A stretch of DNA of 64,000 nucleotides, taken from positions 62,001-126,000 of the forward strand of contig CBINGZ010000009.1 in assembly GCA_966250335.1 (NCBI GenBank). Reading direction: 5' to 3'. The stretch comes from OLB7 sp966250335. Its GTDB lineage: Bacteria; Bacteroidota; Ignavibacteria; OLB7. Of the stretch, positions 43,859 through 52,745 are shown one piece after another (positions within the stretch are counted from its first letter, which is position 1; every line of letters starts with the position of its first letter). The position numbers were made by a program, and so were the translations under genes. The notes below the pieces were generated by a model. It was not told the origin of the DNA. It did no database searches and saw only the letters and a list, made by a program, of their open reading frames with translations.

Positions 43859-46354
43859 TTACTGCGAGCCGCCCCCACCGCCGCCGCCTCCCTTCGTCTC
43901 CGACTTCTCCTGCCTGTGCGTCTCCATGCGCGGCGTGGTGCCGAAGGTATAGTTGAGGTAGAGGCCGACCCTGCGCGAGGTCCAGGTGCCGCTGGAGAGC
44001 GTGTAGAAATCGGGGGAGTCGTTGATGAACTCCCATCCCTGGAGGTTCAGGGGATCGCTCGCCTGGAGCGTCACGGTCAGCTTGTTGTCGAGCAGCCGCT
44101 GACGCAGCGAGACGTCCATGTGGAAATGTCCCTTCCGCTTCGTTGCGCCGACCTTCGGCTGCTGGTTGAAGTAGTTGCTCAGGCTGAGGGTCATTCCCTC
44201 CCACAGGGTCGCCGTCACGAACCCGTTCCCCTGGTAGCCGACGCCGGAGCTGGGGAGGTCGCCCGGAATATCGCTTCCCCTGTTCACCTTGTTGTAGACC
44301 GAGCCGGAGAGACGGAGATCGAGCCACGATAAGGGCTTCACGCCGACCGACATGCTCGTTCCGAGATTATAGGCGCCGTTGAAGTTCTCCGACCGTGAAT
44401 AGGTCACACCGTTCACCAGCCGCTCGCTCCGTTCGATGTTCCCCCTGGTCGTGCCGTAGTAGGGGGTGACGGTCAGCGAGCTTCCCGATTCCCAGAACGC
44501 GCTGTAGCTCATCTCCATCGTCTGGGAGAACTCCGGTTCCAGATCGGGGTTGCCGGAGAACTCCGCGAAGTCTCCCCATTTGATCCTCGTCGGGTTCAGC
44601 GCGTCGATGTCGGGGAGCGCAATGCTCCGCCTGTAGGATAGCGTCAGGCTGTGGGCGTCGGTGAAGTTGTAGCCGATCGAGCCGCTGGGGAAGAGGTTCG
44701 TGTAGTCACGCGATATGATCTCCGAACCCGAGGCATACTTGGCCGAGACGTTCGCCGCCTCCAGCCGCACTCCCGCCTGCAGGCTCAACTCCTTGATCGG
44801 CCTGTACGAAGCGTTGCCGTAGAGCGCATAGATCGTGTTCCGAGGGAGATAATGGTTCGTCTGCACCGTGTCCGGCACGAACTCTCCCGTCATCCTGTCT
44901 CTGTTGCTGACCGAGGTGTTGTTGTCGATCCAGTTGATCTCGTTCCTGGCCCCGAGCGAAAGCGTCAGTGTGTCGCTGATCGGATTTTCGTAATCGAGCG
45001 AGGTGATGAACGACGCGTTTCTGTTCTCGTTCGAATAGGTACGGCGGGAGCTTCTGAGGGAATCGAACGAATCGTCGGCCCGGAAATACTTGATGTCGTA
45101 CGTGTTGCCGCCGTTGTACGCGTGTTCGTTGTACGCGGCGTCGAAGCTGATCTTGTGGTCCTGACCGAAATCGTGTCGCAGAAGGATGGAGGCGCTGCTG
45201 AAGCCCCCCGATCCGCCGTCGGCGTCCGGTGTGGTCGTATCACGATAATATCCTATCCGCTGATCGGCCGCGTTGTAGAGAGAGTGGGCTCCGTACGACG
45301 TATAGTCGTTCATCCAGCGGTTGCTGTTGAACGAGAGGGAGACCAGATCCTTCTCGGTCAGCTTGTAGTCGACCTGCCCGTAGATATAGTAGGACTGGTT
45401 CTCGGACGCGGTCGTGCCCGTTCCCTGATCGCGCCGTTCATTCGTGTCGCGATAGTTTATGCGGATGCTCCTGTTCGTCCCCTCTCCCGGATCGTAGTTG
45501 TACCCTCCGCCGATCGATGCGTTCAGATCTCCGCCGTTGTAGAAGAGACCGCCGTTTGTTCTGGCCCCCACCCGTGTATCGACTCCCCCCGAGACGTTCC
45601 CGCCGAACATATCGCTCATCGTCTTGACCGAGACGATATTGATGATCCCTCCCTGATTCTTCGCCTCGAACTGCGCCCCCGGGTTCGTTCGTATCTCGAT
45701 ATTCTTCACCATGCCGGAGGGGAGCGACTGGAGGAACTTGTTCCGCTGCTCGACCGGCATCGTCAGCGGGCGGCCGTTCATCATGATCGTCACGTTCTCC
45801 TCTCCGCGGAGCGACACCTTCCCCTCCTCGTCGACCTCCACCTGCGGGAGCTGTCCCAGAAGCTCGCTCACGTTGGTCGCCGTATAGGAGGGATTATCCT
45901 CCACATTATAGATCGTCTTATCGGCCTTTACCACCACCTGCTGCCGCTCCGTCGTCACCTCCACTTCCTTCCCCTCGACCGCGCCCGGCTGCAGTTTGAT
46001 CTCCCCGAGGCTCAGGTTCGGCTTCGCGGCCGTGACCGTCACCTTCTCCACCGTATGCTTCTCGTACCCCACGTAGACGACCTCCAGGGTCCAGCTCCTG
46101 CCGAGCGGGATCTGGTCGATCGAGAAGGCTCCCTTCGCGTCGGTGAGATCCCCAAGGATCCTCGCCGTCGAATCGGCCGGGTCGCGGAGCTTCACGCTGG
46201 CCGAGACCATCGGCGACCCGGAAACGGCGTCCCTGACGGTGCCGGTGACGGTGCCGGTCGACTGGGCCAGCGCCACGATCGGCGCCAGGAAGAGGGCCAT
46301 GAAGATGAGAACATCGGTCGACGGTCGGGTCGGAGGGTGTACGGGACGGCTCAT
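43859..46354 (-). CDS. TonB-dependent outer-membrane receptor with CarboxypepD-reg-like domain
   Basis: An 831-residue outer-membrane beta-barrel protein. The signal peptide (VLIFMALFLAPIVALAQ) is followed by a carboxypeptidase-regulatory-like beta-sandwich (GTVTGTVRDAVSGSPMVSAS to about 125), then a plug domain (about 145-240; VSELLGQLPQVEVDEEG, IEIRTNPGAQFEAKNQGG) and a barrel rich in alternating aromatic and polar strands (e.g. HSLTLSYRRSIALPDIDALNP). This matches the outer-membrane-beta-barrel (SusC-related, Bacteroidota) receptor group. The end is an odd Gly run (KGGGGGGGGSQ). No SusD partner is encoded next to it, so the substrate is probably not a complex glycan handled by a SusCD pair. 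Confidence 0.9.
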   Translation of the reverse strand: MSRPVHPPTRPSTDVLIFMALFLAPIVALAQSTGTVTGTVRDAVSGSPMVSASVKLRDPADSTARILGDLTDAKGAFSIDQIPLGRSWTLEVVYVGYEKHTVEKVTVTAAKPNLSLGEIKLQPGAVEGKEVEVTTERQQVVVKADKTIYNVEDNPSYTATNVSELLGQLPQVEVDEEGKVSLRGEENVTIMMNGRPLTMPVEQRNKFLQSLPSGMVKNIEIRTNPGAQFEAKNQGGIINIVSVKTMSDMFGGNVSGGVDTRVGARTNGGLFYNGGDLNASIGGGYNYDPGEGTNRSIRINYRDTNERRDQGTGTTASENQSYYIYGQVDYKLTEKDLVSLSFNSNRWMNDYTSYGAHSLYNAADQRIGYYRDTTTPDADGGSGGFSSASILLRHDFGQDHKISFDAAYNEHAYNGGNTYDIKYFRADDSFDSLRSSRRTYSNENRNASFITSLDYENPISDTLTLSLGARNEINWIDNNTSVSNRDRMTGEFVPDTVQTNHYLPRNTIYALYGNASYRPIKELSLQAGVRLEAANVSAKYASGSEIISRDYTNLFPSGSIGYNFTDAHSLTLSYRRSIALPDIDALNPTRIKWGDFAEFSGNPDLEPEFSQTMEMSYSAFWESGSSLTVTPYYGTTRGNIERSERLVNGVTYSRSENFNGAYNLGTSMSVGVKPLSWLDLRLSGSVYNKVNRGSDIPGDLPSSGVGYQGNGFVTATLWEGMTLSLSNYFNQQPKVGATKRKGHFHMDVSLRQRLLDNKLTVTLQASDPLNLQGWEFINDSPDFYTLSSGTWTSRRVGLYLNYTFGTTPRMETHRQEKSETKGGGGGGGGSQ

Positions 46355-46535
46355 GGGGATTCGGGGAATAGGTTGTTGAAATCGATCCCCTGACGAACAA
46401 GGGAGAGAAGAGTTTCATCCGACTCGGTCGATGGAGGACAAGACGACAAATAGACGCACGCCCTCCGGCCGGGTTCCCTGCAACCCGGCCGGTACATGGA
46501 ATGAACCCTCGATTCGAACCGGGCGAGCCGCCCGA

Positions 46536-47570
46536 TTATCGTTGTGTGATCCTGTCGTGGGGTGTTCTCCGCAGGGTCAGCGCCCCCGCCACGGCCCACT
46601 GCTGGCTTTCGTGACGGAGAAGGGAGATCGCGACGGAGGGGGGGATCCAGAGAAGCTCATGATCGGATTCGCCGATTCCCGACGGTTCCAGCGGCTCGGC
46701 CAGAAAGAAGGCGCATCGTTTGCGGTAGCGGGCGGGCTCGTCGAGCGGGTCGACAAGCTCGTCGCAGAGGCCGATCCTTTCGCCGAGCGCGATCATCAGA
46801 CCGCATTCTTCAAGGGTTTCGCGGATCGCGGCATCTTCAGGCGTTTCCCCCGGTTCCTGGCCTCCGCCCGGCAGAGCGATTCCCTTCGGCGTCGAGACGA
46901 CCGCCACTTCTCCCTGGGCGTTGAAGATCACGGCGTACCCTCCCGGCCGGAGGATGTAGTCGGAGCCCGGCGTCGACCGGCCGAATTCGAGGATCGGTGC
47001 CGGGGAGGAGATCTCCCCGTTGAGCGCCCCCAGCGGCCAGGAGGCGAGGAGTTCGGCGGCATCGGGTGTGCCGTGCAGCACCGAGAGCCGCGTGGCCCTG
47101 CCGACGATGCGGGTCGCCGACCTGTGGCATTCGGCGACGACGGCCGACAGTTCTCCGGTCGTCAGTCCATGTCCGATCGTGCAGTGCGGCACCCATCGTC
47201 CGGGCGTGTAGTAGGCGAGCGGCTCGGTCGCCGCGTTCAGGAAGATGGGGTAGATCTCACGATGGAACGCCACCAGTTCCCCGGTCACGACGGGCGCCAG
47301 ATAGACGACCCCGTCGGCGGTGGGGAAGATCCCGATGCCGGAGAAATCGAGTTCGAGAGAGGGACGGACCCGGCCGTTCATGGAGAGATATCGGGTCAGC
47401 CGCTCCACGTCGAGCTCCCGGCAGACGCCGAGCGAGAGGTGGGGAGGGGCGGCCCCGGCGTGCATGGGGCTGCCGAGTCCCATCGACGCAAGGCGGTTCC
47501 GGAGAGAGTCGATCTCCCGTTCCGAGTCCGGGTCGAGCTGAAGAACAAGAGCGTAGCGAAGAGTCTCCAT
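46536..47570 (-). CDS. 2H phosphoesterase (2'-5' RNA ligase-like) fused to Nudix hydrolase
   Basis: A 344-residue two-domain cytosolic protein. The N-terminal part (about 1-180) has the paired HxS/T motifs of the 2H superfamily: HLSLG at about 44-48 and HCTIG at about 129-133, which cleave cyclic or 2'-5' phosphodiesters or act as RNA ligases. The C-terminal part (about 200-344) is a Nudix domain with an intact Nudix box: GGGQEPGE through AAIRETLEECG (G-x5-E-x7-RE-x2-EE-x-G). It would hydrolyse a nucleoside diphosphate linked to another moiety. Together they suggest turnover of an RNA-end or nucleotide derivative. ATG codons at 47576 and 47597 are alternative starts. Confidence 0.88.
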   Translation of the reverse strand: METLRYALVLQLDPDSEREIDSLRNRLASMGLGSPMHAGAAPPHLSLGVCRELDVERLTRYLSMNGRVRPSLELDFSGIGIFPTADGVVYLAPVVTGELVAFHREIYPIFLNAATEPLAYYTPGRWVPHCTIGHGLTTGELSAVVAECHRSATRIVGRATRLSVLHGTPDAAELLASWPLGALNGEISSPAPILEFGRSTPGSDYILRPGGYAVIFNAQGEVAVVSTPKGIALPGGGQEPGETPEDAAIRETLEECGLMIALGERIGLCDELVDPLDEPARYRKRCAFFLAEPLEPSGIGESDHELLWIPPSVAISLLRHESQQWAVAGALTLRRTPHDRITQR

Positions 47571-47782
47571 AACCATAGTGTTCAGATTATTCAACATCTC
47601 ACCCGGTCATCCGGTGCCCGGCGGGCGCTCTCTGCGGCGGGGGAGTATAAGAAGGTTGAGGGGATGGGACGTCGCGCGGTCGTCGAGAAATCTCCGTGAA
47701 ATCGCCGCGACAGGAATGGAGACTTTCGTAGGTTGACGGCTTCATTTTCGATAGACCTGCTAGATATTATCGTTGGACACTC

Positions 47783-48797
47783 ATGAATCGCAGAGCCGTT
47801 CGGATCATTATTCCAATGCTTCTTCAGACCCTTGCCGTGACGGCATCCCGGGCGCAGGGAACCGTCACCCCCAGCCCGAATCTTGTCCGGCTGACCGAGT
47901 TGTGGAGGAAGGCCGGGGGACCGGTTGAACGGTTCGGGGGAGGGATCGGCGGGCGGGTCGATGTGAACGGGGATGGATACGGCGATTTCTTCGGCGACGG
48001 TCGTCCGATGATCGGATTCGGAGGGTATCGGGAGGATATGAGCGACCCGAATCAGCCGCAGAGGTTCGACAGGTTCATGTTCCATGAGGTGAAATCGGGG
48101 GCGATTGCCGATATCGGCTACGACACCACCGGCGATCTGCGCTGCGTCGTCGATGCATACGCGATAGATCTCGATCGCGAACCGGGGGATGAGCTTGCAA
48201 TCGTGGAATCGTGCGAGGGTGAAGCATCCGCATCGCTTTTTATAAAGGGGGAAAGGAATTCTCCCTGAAGAATCCGACAGCGACATTTGTCGACGACAGA
48301 CAGCTCTTCGTCTCGACGGGACATGTCGAATTCGGAGATATCGACGCCGACATCCGATTGTCCCTTCCGGACGCGTCGATCCCATCCCCCGGCGGGTATC
48401 TGAACGACCGGGAAAGGCGCTATGAGACCCTGCTCATGACCGGCAGCGCGCAGGGATTCTGGTTCAGCGGCGGCATCAACGGGGTCGACTCGCTCTACGA
48501 TGCGGTCTACCCGGATGTCGATCAGGTATCGGAGGTCTTCGCGTTCAGGAGACCGATCGGAGATGTCAACGGTGACGGATGGGAGGATTTCGGAGCCGGC
48601 AACCCCGCCTTCTCGATCACCGACGGGGGAGCGTCGTGCATGACCTGCTCGGTCGCACGGTCGCCGAGGGCCGGGTCGAGCCGTAGCGTGGGTCGGCCCT
48701 CTGGAAACCGGGGGAGATCGGGCCGGGCGCCTATATCGTATCGATATACGATGCCGACGGTCTGCCGGTGACCGCCGTGAGCGTCGTGAAGCAGTAG
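47783..48797 (+). pseudogene. Decayed secreted FG-GAP/T9SS protein
   Basis: The first 161 codons encode a signal peptide (MNRRAVRIIIPMLLQTLAVTASRAQ) and an FG-GAP/EF-like calcium motif (VDVNGDGYGDFF), then stop at 48266. The matching continuation is in the next frame (LKNPTATFVDDRQ, then GDVNGDGWEDFGAG), implying a one-base change near a run of T, A and G homopolymers. A second shift near 48640 is needed to reach a T9SS-like tail (VHDLLGRTVAEGRVEP, then GPGAYIVSIYDADGLPV), and an in-frame TAG at 48684 interrupts that tail. The expected start of the sorting domain (PNP region) is missing. Two frame changes, a stop and a deletion point to a true pseudogene rather than one sequencing error. Confidence 0.72.
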
Positions 48798-48810
48798 CGG
48801 CGGGGCCGGG

Positions 48811-51800
48811 TCATGCGACACGTGCTGTCAGCCGTTCGGCCTCGGCCCGTCGGTTCATCGTTCTGAGAGCTTCCGCCAGAAGGTCGGCGAGCTCCTCGTC
48901 GCCGGGGAGCGCCGCGACTCCCGGGCGGAGCACCCGTTCGGCCCCGTCGGGATCGTCGCGCCGCAGCGCGAGCCGGGCCGTGTTCAGGGTCGTCGCCCGC
49001 AGGCGGTTCTCCAGATCCTCCCGCATCGCCTCGAAGAATCTGTCGTAGAGCCCCGGAAACGGCGTCCTGCCGTCGATGATCTCGAGCGCCTCGGTGATCG
49101 CGGGGACGGCTCGCGCCAGATCTCCGTTGAAGAGATGTCGATCGGCCCGTCGTGCGAGAGCGTCGGCTTCCAGCAGGTCGATCCGGACACGCCCGGTGTT
49201 CAGACGAGGTGTATCGGAGTCGGTCAGCACCGCGTCGGCGCCCAGCGCCTCGCGCAGACGGAAGACCGTCAGATTCATCACCTTCCTCGGATGCTCCACC
49301 GTCCCCTCCTCTCCCGCGATCAGTTCGATGAAGTCGTTGTGGGAGAGAGGATGCGTCATCATTCTGTCGGCCGTCATCAACCCCAGCAATGTCCGCATGC
49401 GGGCGCCGCGCAGCGGGTCGACCTCTCTTCCCGGACGAACGATTCCGATCGTGTCGAGCATCGAGACCTCGATCCGCGCGTCCGATTCCGTCGCGAGTCG
49501 CGCGCGCCGTTCCCGTTCCATCGCCTCGGCGCGTGAGAGGAACGATCCGATCGAGGCGGCGTCGAGATACGTTCCGTACCGCTCGATCAGCAGCCTGATG
49601 TAGACGAAGAGGGAGCGTTCCGCCAGCCACTCCAGCCATCGCCGGAGCGCCGACCCGACGATCGGCGCGGCGCGTTCCGCCAGTTCGGTTCCGTACGACG
49701 ATTCCCGGCAGCGTTCGATCAGCGCGATGATCGCATGCAGATAGACCATGGTTGGCAGCCTCACGATATCCCGTTCGAAGAATTCCGCGAACGAACGGAG
49801 CGCCGTGTCGACCTCGGCGCGCTCCTCCAGCACGTCGATCATGGAGAGGAGCAGAGCGTGAAGCGGAGCCGGCAGATCGCCCCGCGATGCGTCGAGATCT
49901 TCCCGCATCCCCGATGCGTCGAGGGAGAGGACGTTCATCTGGAGCCGCTGGAGCGAGAACGCCTTCTGAAACTCCACGCCGGGGGAGAGGGGGCGGCTCG
50001 ATATCTCCTTCAGCCATGCGGTCTCCCCCCGCATCAGTCCCACGGCGATAAGAGCGATGGAGACGATCATCGCCGTCTTCCCTTCGCGATGGACGAATCG
50101 ATCGTGCAGCTCCCGGATATCGGTCTCGACCCTGGTCAGATCCGGTTCGAAGCCGGAGAGGGCGATCGATCGCATCGAGAGGATGTTCAGCATGCCGTAT
50201 CCGTTCGCCTCGAAACCTGCAAGCTGTCGGGCGAGCGCCGTTGCCACCTCCGCCGCGTCCTCCAGCCGTCCGGTGAATCCCAGAAATCGGCACCGCGCCA
50301 CGGCCGTGGCCTCATGTTCGGGCCCGAGCTCCCGGATGAGCGCCCCGAGCTGCTCGCGGCGAAGCTCCATTTCCCCGCGGCTCTCATAAAGGTTGAGGAA
50401 GGATAATCGGAGCGCGTTGATTTCCGTACGGTACCTGTCGAACCGCGATCGATCGGCCATGAACTCCATCAGACCCTGTTCGAGTCTCCGAGCGGCCGGG
50501 GGATCTCTCTGTATCGTAATGAGTGCCATCATTTTGAGATAGAGAAGATATTCGCTCCCCGCTCTCAGTTCCGGGAACCTTGCCAGCATCGATTCGATGT
50601 CGCCGGCGATGAGGTCGGAGACGTTCACGACCGGTCCCATCCAGATACGGGAGTTGTACATCGCGAATCGATAGGATGCCATCTCCGCCGAGGTCGGATC
50701 GGCGGTGAGCCGGTCGAGGCGTTCGTACGTCGGCTGGTAGTCGGGATCGGTGAAGGATCGCCGGCGGGTGATGAGGTGAGCAAGGAGGAGTTCGGCTTCC
50801 ATCAGGTCCCGATATTCGGGCCACAGATCGGGTCTGCCGTTGAGGATCGTCCCCGCCGCCTCTGCCTGGTCGACGGCGGATCGCCACCCCGGTCCCTCGT
50901 TCAGATGATGAGAGATCACACATATCCGATGGAACGCCAGGCGCAGATCCTCCGGGTCGGTCCCGTCCGATCGGATCATCTCGCCGACGTACTGGGTCGG
51001 GACAAGAGAATAGAGCGGCATGTTCCGCGCCACGGCCCGCGCCAGACGGGGCCACGACGGCGGCCCTTCCGCCAGCAGCTCTCTATGGAGCAGGGTGTGG
51101 GTGAAGGAAAGAAGGAGCGAGCCGCTCGTCGGCGTGGGATAATCGCACCTCCTGTCGAACGGTCTCCCCGCCTCGATGAAGCCGACCAGCGGCATGACCG
51201 GTCGTTCCATCGTCGATACGATCTGTTTGTCGATCAGCCGCGCGAGCATGGCGTCGGCATCCGGCAGCAGCATCTCCGCCGTCTCACGCGCAAAGACTTC
51301 ACCAAGATGAGCGAGCGCCGCCGCCGCGTTCTTCTCCTCCGGCGTCAGATGTCCCATCAATCCCTTCGCGAACAAACTGACCTTCCGTCGCGCCACATGC
51401 GTGAAGAGGGGGTCCGCGACGACGGCGCCGTGATCCCCGAGCGTAAGCGCGCCGGATTCCACGACCCCTCTGAGCGCGGAGCGGACGGCGAGGCTGTTGC
51501 CGCCGGTGGTCTCCAGGAGCCGTTCGATCAGATGACTATCGGCATCCGATCCGAATACACGGAGCCAGAGATCGGTCAGATCGGCGCGGCCCAGTCCCCT
51601 CAGATCGATCCGTTCGACCGTGAGATCCTCCAGCAGCGGCCCCATGTTCACTCCCGTCGGCCGGGCGGCACAGAGTATCGCAATAGGATCGTCCGCGATC
51701 GAGCGGACCAGGTTTTCCAGCAGGCGCCTCCCTTCGGCTTCCAGAAGATGGAGATCCTCGAGAACCAGGAGCGTCCTTCGCAGGCGGCTCAGGCGGCGCA

Positions 51801-52146
51801 GCTCCTCCGTGACGGCGGTCGGGCCTCTCCCGGGCTTCCGCGCGGGGAGGCGTCTCCGGATCTCCGATGTCGTCACGGCGCGTCCTATCAGCTCCACGAT
51901 ATCGGTGGAGGAGTGGGGATAGAGCTTGGCGTGAACCACCGCGCCCCCCGCCCGTTCGATCGCCGGGAGCGTCTCCTGCAGCAGTCGGCTCTTCCCGACG
52001 CCCGCCTCCCCGGTCATCAGCCCCAGGTATGCGCCGTCCGCATAGCGGGAGCGGTCCCAGAACGCCGTCAGCCGTGAACATTCCTCAAGCCGCCCGACGA
52101 ACGGGAGGGGGGCGTTCAGATCGTATATCTGTCGTGGATGATTCAT
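48811..52146 (-). CDS. AAA/STAND ATPase regulator with C-terminal SARP/BTAD-like region (paralogue 2)
   Basis: An 1111-residue cytosolic protein with the same plan as the regulator at 25.9-29.3 kb: PLPFVGRLEECSRL, P-loop GEAGVGKS (46-53), Walker B LLVLEDLHLLE, a helical repeat centre, and a C-terminal part with a winged-helix-like stretch (PLRGARMRTLLGLM, VFRLREALGADAVLTDSDTPRLN) and a BTAD-like end (PFPGLYDRFFEAMREDLEN). The two proteins share a nearly identical motif here, PGLYDRFFE. It converges on the pseudogene, and its start faces a gene-free region. Likely a nucleotide-dependent transcriptional regulator of nearby surface genes, by analogy only. Confidence 0.8.
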   Translation of the reverse strand: MNHPRQIYDLNAPLPFVGRLEECSRLTAFWDRSRYADGAYLGLMTGEAGVGKSRLLQETLPAIERAGGAVVHAKLYPHSSTDIVELIGRAVTTSEIRRRLPARKPGRGPTAVTEELRRLSRLRRTLLVLEDLHLLEAEGRRLLENLVRSIADDPIAILCAARPTGVNMGPLLEDLTVERIDLRGLGRADLTDLWLRVFGSDADSHLIERLLETTGGNSLAVRSALRGVVESGALTLGDHGAVVADPLFTHVARRKVSLFAKGLMGHLTPEEKNAAAALAHLGEVFARETAEMLLPDADAMLARLIDKQIVSTMERPVMPLVGFIEAGRPFDRRCDYPTPTSGSLLLSFTHTLLHRELLAEGPPSWPRLARAVARNMPLYSLVPTQYVGEMIRSDGTDPEDLRLAFHRICVISHHLNEGPGWRSAVDQAEAAGTILNGRPDLWPEYRDLMEAELLLAHLITRRRSFTDPDYQPTYERLDRLTADPTSAEMASYRFAMYNSRIWMGPVVNVSDLIAGDIESMLARFPELRAGSEYLLYLKMMALITIQRDPPAARRLEQGLMEFMADRSRFDRYRTEINALRLSFLNLYESRGEMELRREQLGALIRELGPEHEATAVARCRFLGFTGRLEDAAEVATALARQLAGFEANGYGMLNILSMRSIALSGFEPDLTRVETDIRELHDRFVHREGKTAMIVSIALIAVGLMRGETAWLKEISSRPLSPGVEFQKAFSLQRLQMNVLSLDASGMREDLDASRGDLPAPLHALLLSMIDVLEERAEVDTALRSFAEFFERDIVRLPTMVYLHAIIALIERCRESSYGTELAERAAPIVGSALRRWLEWLAERSLFVYIRLLIERYGTYLDAASIGSFLSRAEAMERERRARLATESDARIEVSMLDTIGIVRPGREVDPLRGARMRTLLGLMTADRMMTHPLSHNDFIELIAGEEGTVEHPRKVMNLTVFRLREALGADAVLTDSDTPRLNTGRVRIDLLEADALARRADRHLFNGDLARAVPAITEALEIIDGRTPFPGLYDRFFEAMREDLENRLRATTLNTARLALRRDDPDGAERVLRPGVAALPGDEELADLLAEALRTMNRRAEAERLTARVA

Positions 52147-52604
52147 GACGATTCGCAATCGATGTCTCTCTTAAGATCGAAACAGGATGGTCGGTATGAA
52201 ACCGTGTTCCTCTCCGATCGAAACCGCTCCGCGATACATTGAAGCGGTATGCCTGCTCGGTTCCGGCGTCGACATCCGGGATGCAACAGTCGTGCCGTCT
52301 CCGTGCGCCGGTTGGCGCATGAAAGTACCTATAAGGACAGGAATCCGGGAGAGATCCTTACCGGCCGTCGTTTCCGGGCTCGACCCGATATTCGCTTCGG
52401 ACAGTGCCGGACCGTGAGAGGGTGTGTATGGGGGGAGAAGGGGATGAAGTCTACGGAGTGCGGAAATGGTGGTTCGGAGTTGTCGGCAGGCCGTCGAGCT
52501 ACCGTGTTTGGTGGATGATAGATCGGATCTCCGGACTACTCCGGCACGACGATTGAGGTGAACAGGGGACGACCGGTTCTGCACTCTCCGGTCGCCCTGA
52601 CCCG

Positions 52605-52635
52605 GGCGCCCCCGTCTGCACCCTTCGGGGGCGCC
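52605..52635 (+). terminator. Orphan intrinsic terminator on the plus strand
   Basis: The arms GGCGCCCCCG and CGGGGGCGCC pair perfectly around an 11-base loop and are followed directly by TTTTCT, a classic rho-independent form. No plus-strand gene precedes it. A smaller hairpin (GACCGG/CCGGTC, 52571-52593) lies just upstream. It may end a short non-coding RNA. Confidence 0.6.
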
Positions 52636-52683
52636 TTTTCTACTCCACGACCGGAGCCGTTCGTTGTAGAGTCTAGAGTTTCT

Positions 52684-52711
52684 GCCGCGGATCGCGACGA
52701 CGATCCGCGGC
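52684..52711. terminator. 11-bp hairpin after the T9SS gene
   Basis: The arms GCCGCGGATCG and CGATCCGCGGC pair perfectly around a six-base loop, 35 bases downstream of the minus-strand T9SS protein stop. There is no T tract on either side, so it is probably a weak terminator or 3'-end stabiliser. Confidence 0.45.
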
Positions 52712-52745
52712 TCGGCTGCGGCAGGGGAGATCCCTTCGCCCGGTT

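Larger units (their letters stand above)
52147..52745. other. Gene-free region with hairpins
   Basis: About 600 bases before the second regulator's start and after the T9SS protein's stop. I see no convincing coding frame on either strand. It contains at least three inverted repeats, including a plus-strand intrinsic-terminator-like hairpin, and must also hold the promoter of the minus-strand regulator. Confidence 0.5.

Noticed and set aside
44651..46393. Plus-strand 580-codon frame opposite the TonB-dependent receptor
   Set aside because: Composition is Arg/Val/Asp-rich with no motif; the minus strand has a signal peptide, plug and barrel.
52541..52641. SRP RNA or other housekeeping RNA at the orphan terminator
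   Set aside because: The conserved SRP loop bases and tmRNA or RNase P signatures are not visible; only the terminator form supports an RNA.
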